Translations under genes and position numbers: made by a program | The notes under the pieces: model-generated | Seen by the model: the letters and a program-made list of their open reading frames with translations, nothing else | The model's database searches: none | What the model was told of the DNA's origin: nothing | Source: Nectonema munidae | Lineage: Eukaryota; Nematomorpha; Nectonematoida; Nectonematidae | Assembly (NCBI GenBank): GCA_030549495.1 | Contig: JAUIRK010000673.1 | Span: forward strand, 62,001 to 126,000 | Length of the DNA stretch: 64,000 nt | Direction: 5' to 3' | Shown here: positions 58,555-64,000 of the stretch, in pieces | Position numbering within the stretch: position 1 is the stretch's first letter | Layout of the letters: each line of letters opens with the position of its first letter

Positions 58555-58755
58555 CTACATTATCTGAATGTCTTTCATAAAAAGGAACCATTTCTCGTCA
58601 ATGCAAAGTTTTTGGCTGAAAACTCCGAATTGTAAAGTTTGGTTCAAAAGATTTTTTAGATAGTGAACTTTCGAAAGTTTATTGTTCTTTTCTAAACTTT
58701 CATTATCTGCAAAGTGAATATGTGCTTTTACTTCTTCAAACTTATTCCTTGACAT
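58555..58755 (-). pseudogene. piggyBac transposase scrap, third lineage
   Basis: 67 codons reading MSRNKFEEVKAHIHFADNES, LEKNNKLSKVHYLKNLLNQT and LQFGVFSQKLCIDE. This matches the piggyBac block MSRNRFEEIKRYLHFADN..DKLYKVRPL...F....LCIDEQM, in which the Asp of CIDE is the first catalytic residue. The frame ends 14 codons later. No other part of the gene nearby, and the lineage differs from the copies at 2284 and 48899. Confidence 0.75.
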
Positions 58756-59179
58756 TTATTTTGATATTATTCAACAGTAAATATTGTCATCGTTTGCAAT
58801 GTATCCTGACAACAAAATTATACTAATGCTCTGAAATAAAGATATCTGATAACTAAAGTTATTGATAGCAGAACTTGCAAAATCTACTAAACTAAAAAGT
58901 AAAAACTTATTTTGCAAAACTTGTATCTCTAATAACCGAAATATCTCTTTAAATAAGTCTCCTAAAGCAAAATATACAAAGCCAGTTTCTGTTTATTCTA
59001 GTTTCTGATAAAGAATGGATTTATAAGTTTATAATTTTACTTTTTTTCTAAACTTTTGCGTGTTTTATTTTATTACATATATTGATACAAAATTAAAAAT
59101 GCAAAAAGATGTGTTATATTAAATAAATAATTTTTCATATACTTTTAAGATTGAACGCGGGTAAACAACTTATTTATGA

Positions 59180-59345
59180 TTCTCAACCTGCATACTACGG
59201 TGGTTCCTACTACATACTTTGCTATGTGCATGAATTGATATATATGATCGGTGAGACAAGGTTTAACTTTCTGTTCATATTTTGCTAGATATATGTTTTG
59301 ATTTACCTCATTCGGGAGATGAGGTTGGATAAGTTATTAGCTAAA
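59180..59345. repeat. Dispersed copy of the repeat at 21040-21430
   Basis: Shares CTCAACCTGCATACTACG, TTTCTGTTCATATTTTGCTA, GATTTACCTCATTCGGGAGA and GTTATTA with the tandem units at 21060-21420. It directly precedes the decayed array-element copy. Confidence 0.55.
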
Positions 59346-59709
59346 AGTCCAAATGTATACCTTTTACTACATTGACTCATTTTTTATCATGTCAAATTGA
59401 TTTTATAAGGCAGGGCAAGGGGCCAATTTAGCTAGACAAATCTTGAGAATAGAAGGAGGGAGTATGAAAAAGGAGTTAATATAAGAAAAGTAGGTTCAAA
59501 TTATTCCAAATTTTAATTATTGCAAATAAGCTATTTTTTGTTTTCCTTTTTGTATGTGTGTTCCCTCTATGTATCAGACAATTTTTTACTTGGAATGTAG
59601 TTCTCATGGAAACGGTCTAAATGACCTTGTAAGAATATATCGTGCAAATTCAATATTTTTGTATATTTTTTTCTTATCTCAACTATCTTGAATATGTTAT
59701 AATTAGTTG

Positions 59710-61310
59710 TACAAAATTGGAAGAATTTCCCTTCAAATTTTATGAATTTTCCATAAATTGTTAACTGCATATTTTTGTACCATTTTCATGATAGTTGAAT
59801 GACCCTCTCATGTCAAAACTCTCAATCAAAATTAAAAATTAACCTTTTTCAACAAAACTTTGACATTATCTGTAATTAACCTTATAACATGGAGTCTATA
59901 TTAGATAAGCCCTTGAAAATTTATAATTATATACAGTTTTGAACGCATACCACTATATTTATTTTATTTTTTCAATAATCATGGCTACTTTTTAAAAAAA
60001 TTCAATCAAAATTTTGATTGATGATAAATATAACTAATAAAGTATTCCTTCAAATTTTACATAAAATATATATTTTTATACTAAATTGGCCATGCTGCTT
60101 TCATTTCTCGACTCTGTTTTTGCATTTAGGATTTGAAAATACCCATACTTGTCAAATTTGTGGTTTACTTCTAAAAATTGTTTCCAAAAAGATTGATTCA
60201 AATTAAATATATTTTTTATACCAAATCTACCAGCTGGTCTTATTTCTAGACTCAGATTATGGATTTAAAGTTTGAAAAATCTGACGTTGTTAATAAAATT
60301 TGTGGTTTATGTCTGAAAACTATCTCTACAAACATTATTTATACATGAAATTTATTTAAATAAAACGAATTTTCGACTACACGAGTCTTTATCAAGTTGA
60401 AGTAGAAGATGAAAATGCTTTTCAATAAGTTGATTGAAATGAAGAAAGTGGACCATCTTTGGTAATTGAATGATGAACACCACGAATGATTCCATTAGAA
60501 AAAAAACTTTTGAACTGGGATTAGTTGACAAATATTCAGACTGAATATCTGTTCATATCAACGGATAATAAAATATAAGATACTGATAAAAAAACCTAAA
60601 ATCACACAGAAGATTTTTTTAATCAGAATGCATCGAGAACGGGGATGTGTAAAATAAATCCTTAAAAATCTTTTTCGGACACAGATGGTAGAAAATAAAT
60701 TTTTAATGAAATAAAGAAAGGATCATCATAAAATGAATAGCAAAATTACATATTGTATAAAGCATAGAAGAAATGCCATATAAACTACCAGCAGATAACG
60801 AATTTGTAGCCAAAATGATGGATGTCCCATCGAAATATCTAATTTACTGACAAAAGAATATTTTGTGTGAATTAAACGTAAAAAGTTGGCTTATAAAATA
60901 AGCCACCAGATAAATGCTACAACTAGAATTTTTTGAAGGTTATATATTTGACATAGATTGACAGGTTTAATGGATATTTTTCACACATTTAATTGATTTC
61001 ATAAAAATGAGTATCACCACAAAATTGGGCATATTTGAAAATGGTATATATGTGTAAAAAACTTTACATAATTATGTCAATATAAAGTTCTTTTTTGAGA
61101 TGAGCTGTGAAATATAAATCAATTTTTTGACAGACTTGATTGATTTTGATAGATAAAAAAAATGACATCACGACTCAATTCAGCATAGTTGAAATATAAA
61201 TATCACATTGAAGATATTTATAAAAATTTATTAATCTGAGAAAAAAGAAACTTTAGGCCTCCTGCCAGCACTTAAGAGGCCAAACCTAGCCCGTCATTCT
61301 TTTTTAGTGT
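59710..61310 (+). repeat. Decayed copy of the array-bearing TTAA element with short arrays
   Basis: Collinear with 30770-34970 but with few units: left block (CCCTTCAAATTTTATGAATT at about 59726, TTGAATGACCCTCTCATGTC), two array-a units (GTGGTTTA at about 60149 and 60304), the unique middle (GAATGATTCCATTAG at about 60484, AATCAGAATGCATCGAGAAC at about 60618), about 1.7 array-b units (GATGAGCTGTGAAATATAAA at about 61099) and a right block with GCCAGCACTTAAGAGGCCAA (about 61262). Termini and TTAA are lost. Older or at least more diverged than the complete copies. Confidence 0.75.
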
Positions 61311-61659
61311 AAAGTTTAGTTTTTATTTTAATTTTGCCTCTTTTTACATTAAGTCCTCCTTTTTTTACTAAGTTTGCTATTTTTTATTCCGAGTTCTTCC
61401 TTTTTCATTTAGATTTTGTTTTAAATAAAATTAAAAAGTCTTAACCTTTTCCGAAAATATATTTCAAATTGACTTTATATTCATTTCTAACAAAATCTCT
61501 AAAGAACGAATGTGAACTTTTCTAACATACAGAATAAAATTTTTAGATATCATTTGAAAACTATTTTAGAGATATTTAGTATATTTAGTATATTCTAATA
61601 CTTTGATTTACTCATCATTTTTATTCTATAAAACTAAGCATAGAGGAAACTTTATTATA

Positions 61660-62020
61660 AAAAAGTAAAAGATTAAATGCATTACAAAATTTAGATACAT
61701 TGTAGCAATCTATAATTGAATGAACATTCAATGATTTTTAAACCGTTGTCTCCCCATTGTTATTATATGAAATGAACATAAAGTAATTTTATTTTAAAAA
61801 TCAATTGAAGGCACAAGAAAATTAGCTATATTGTAATAATGGCTAATTAAATGAAAATTCAAAACACAGATTTTTCGCAGTGGTCTCCCCATTCTTTATG
61901 TATCAAATCATCATCACGGCGCAAACTTTATTTAAAAAAAGCTTTAAATTGAATACAAAGGAAAATCTACGTATATCGCAGTAGTATCTAATTGATTATA
62001 GCGAAAATATTATGAAACTT
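61660..62020. repeat. Tandem repeat, ~135-bp unit, about 2.5 copies
   Basis: GTTGTCTCCCCATTGTTATT (61745) and GTGGTCTCCCCATTCTTTAT (61882) are matching markers 137 bp apart, with TGTAGCAATCTATAATTGAA / TGTAATAATGGCTAATTAAA / CGCAGTAGTATCTAATTGAT before or after them. Non-coding. Confidence 0.55.
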
Positions 62021-62578
62021 TGTTCACGTCTTCATCCTTTAGACGTTTTGAAGGAAGTGGCTAAAATAGGAGGCGTTAGGTCTCGTGCCCAACCTCTTGA
62101 CGTTTTGTAAGACAACACATGGACCCTTATCTTAAAACTAAGCCTGCATTTTTGAAACAAAAACTCAATCAAATTTGTGTATCTTTTTACAAATGATGGT
62201 AGACGATTTGAGATTTTACAACAGAATATTTTCTAGTTTCTTATGAATTGAAGACTATTGTAAAACTTTGCCCCAACCCTGTTCTTAGCGATTAATACGA
62301 AAGTGAAAAACATCCTCATGACTGTGGCGAATATAATTCACTCAAAGTGCGGGATATATAAGCATATATATTTAAGAGTGTACTGTGAATTTGTGAGAAA
62401 ATTAAGTGACTTCGGGTCCTCTCTAATTCAATAAATGTTAGGCGGTGTGACCTTCTTTTTAACTAAATAAACTGAGCTAGAAGTTACGCGTAAGTGGTGA
62501 ACCAAGTTCATTGTAGACGAAGTCTTTTTCATTGCACTACTCTGCGCTAACTTTCATCAATTATTTTTCCCCATTCTG

Positions 62579-62739
62579 ATGCAGCTCCAAGTTCTCGTAA
62601 TCTTTTTTTCGCTCTTTCACTCGCAAGAACTCACCGAGCAATCTAACACATTCAATCTAATCCAATGCTTCACGCACAACAGAAAAGGACCTGGAGATTT
62701 GACTTCATATGTTGTAAAAGATCCCATCAGAAAAAACTG
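62579..62739 (+). CDS. First exon of a secreted-protein paralog of the 36761-39366 gene
   Basis: ATG at 62579 opens 53 codons: signal peptide MQLQVLVIFFSLFHSQ, then ELTEQSNTFNLIQCFTHNRK, then GPGDLTSYVVKDPIRKN and a split TG| codon before GTAAGC at 62740. The first exon of the gene at 39366-39212 has the same plan: signal peptide, then IEMQCFYEQRKYDHLSSYTV, PDSYSKD and TG|GTAATT. Both exons end in phase 2 (161 and 155 nt), and QCF, RK, SYxV and the closing basic/acidic residue line up. A possible acceptor is TTTTTACAG at 62877-62885, which would complete Cys and read GCKDLV before a stop, so the second exon is not certain. Gene, pseudogene or truncated copy remain open. Its upstream has no TATA box as strong as that of the other gene. 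Confidence 0.6.
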
Positions 62740-63082
62740 GTAAGCCTTTTTAGAGTAATTACCTTAACTATACACTTCGGTAGTGAGTAAGTTGTTTTTG
62801 CGTGATAGGATTGAGTAGCAGTATGAATTAGTGGGCTGAATACTGTAACTATAACTTTCATCATTTTGATTTATCATTTTTACAGTGGTTGTAAGGATTT
62901 GGTATAATTACGTATTTTAAAAAACAAAAAAATATTTTAACTATTGAAAAATTATTGCACGATAAATGATAATGTAAGATAAGAGAATAAAAGAGGGAAT
63001 ACAGACTTTCAAGTCAAACATAAAGTATAAAGATGCTCTGAAATGCCTATCAAAAATATTTTAAAACGATATGAGAGCTACA

Positions 63083-63295
63083 TAATAATAATAATAATAA
63101 TAATCCATTGTTTCAATATGCACACAATAAGTAAGCAATGTTTATCGCAGTGTCTCCTGTCTCCTTTTCTGTTTTCTCTTTCGCTTTCTCTGCTAAAACT
63201 CAATCACTCAAGCTCTCTTCTCTCACTCAAGCTCCTTTTTCTCGTTCAAGTTCTCCCATCTCATTCAGCCCTCTTCTCTCTCATTTGTATTTAGA
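63083..63295. repeat. (ATA)n microsatellite and CT-rich low-complexity tract
   Basis: About seven ATA units at 63083-63104, then a pyrimidine-rich tract 63155-63290 with repeated CTCACTCAAGCTC / CTCGTTCAAGTTC / CTCATTCAGCCC phrases. The 83-codon frame through it is low-complexity Leu/Ser and is not taken as a gene. Confidence 0.8.
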
Positions 63296-64000
63296 GTTAA
63301 ATTAAAATTAATTTCATTTTATCTCATTAGAAACTAGTTTTTGGCGGATTATAAGTTCAATATTTTCAGAACCTTTTTTAGTGATACCAAAGTTCAGCTA
63401 TTTAAATTAATCACAGAGATTTTTGGTAAAAATTTAGTTCCATCAATACACCAAATATTTTGCAAAAATGAAAATTTGTTTATTTTTAAATGAGAGAAAA
63501 ATAGATTTCAATCATTAAAATTTTATATCAATGAATTTGTCAGACTCACGTTAAAAAATTTTTTCAACGAAGGTCACTTAACCTTTATCAGTACGCTTGT
63601 TACATTTTGTAACATTTGAAAACTTTACTTTTTTCCAGTCAAGAAATTTTTTTTCAATAGGTATTTGGGAATTAATATTTTAACTAGCTATTCAGTTTAA
63701 AAGCAAAATTATTCTATTTGTTTAATATTTGAGCAGGGATATTTTTTATAATGTTCGATTGTTAAATTTTGTAAGTTACACTGTACATAATTAATTAAAT
63801 CATTTTTTTTACCAAAATTTGTTGATTATCATAATAAAAATATAATATCGAAACCATGTTCCAGTCGTTAAAAATGTACTTGGTCTATTTATGACAATTG
63901 TCAGAATTTTATTTGTAGACAGAGAAATAGTCAAAAAAAAACGCAATGATTTTCTTGTTCTCGTATACTATGATTTTTATGATTTTGTTAGTTTAAAAAC
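63296..64000. other. AT-rich stretch without recognised gene
   Basis: Nothing coding or repetitive could be supported. Confidence 0.45.

Noticed and set aside
60018-60206. 62-codon frame in the array-element copy
   Set aside because: It falls within array units that are non-coding in every other copy.
63043-63294. 83-codon Leu/Ser frame
   Set aside because: Arises from the (ATA)n and CT-rich tract; low complexity throughout.

Overview
The window looks like nuclear DNA from an animal with a compact-intron, strongly AT-rich genome. Open reading frames are short and usually broken, introns that can be recognised are mostly 37 to 63 bp with GT..AG ends, and most of the sequence is decayed mobile DNA: piggyBac, hAT, Mutator-like (MULE), Helitron and several LINE lineages. 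This mix fits an arthropod, and a copepod such as a sea louse would fit well, but that name is an inference from style and not a match I could run. No CRISPR array, operon or other prokaryotic feature is present.

Layout. 1.5-5.0 kb: a Helitron Rep gene split by a TTAA-targeted piggyBac element. 5.0-9.5 kb: two pieces of one FLYWCH/MULE gene separated by a tandem array, a possible SINE and a GC-rich retroelement fossil. 10.3-12.3 kb: a very long CA/C microsatellite, an inverted-repeat element and a second inverted-repeat element built from TTCATCG motifs. 14-20 kb: two unrecognised minus-strand gene pieces that look spliced, with two LINE relics between them. 20.3-30.7 kb: short repeats, a hAT relic, a LINE, a broken XPG/PIN-like nuclease ORF and a partial copy of an array-bearing element. 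30.7-35.0 kb: a complete TTAA-bounded, non-coding, array-bearing element. 36.7-39.5 kb: the best gene of the window, a secreted protein with a Cys-rich head and a long Gly-Tyr-Lys-His-Asp-Glu repeat tail, with TATA box, one 47-bp intron and a poly(A) signal. 40-48.6 kb: a decayed piggyBac-like region, then a Buster-type hAT gene interrupted by a second TTAA-bounded array element in the opposite orientation. 48.9-54 kb: another broken piggyBac, a TIR element, a MITE and the longest MULE relic. 54.7-61.3 kb: a short satellite, a 5'-truncated I-clade LINE with a clear target duplication, another Buster hAT, a piggyBac scrap and a decayed array-element copy. 62.6 kb: a lone first exon paralogous to the first exon of the repeat-protein gene.

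Two things deserve most attention. First, the secreted repeat protein at 36761-39366 and the related exon at 62579-62739 share sequence, signal-peptide layout and intron phase, so a small local family of secreted proteins exists here. Second, a family of TTAA-flanked elements with CCCTATTAGTG ends carries no transposase but has two internal arrays whose units are about 151 bp and 150 bp. Four copies or fragments in the window differ in array length, which suggests array growth inside a transposon. All family names come from motifs read by eye; no database search was possible.
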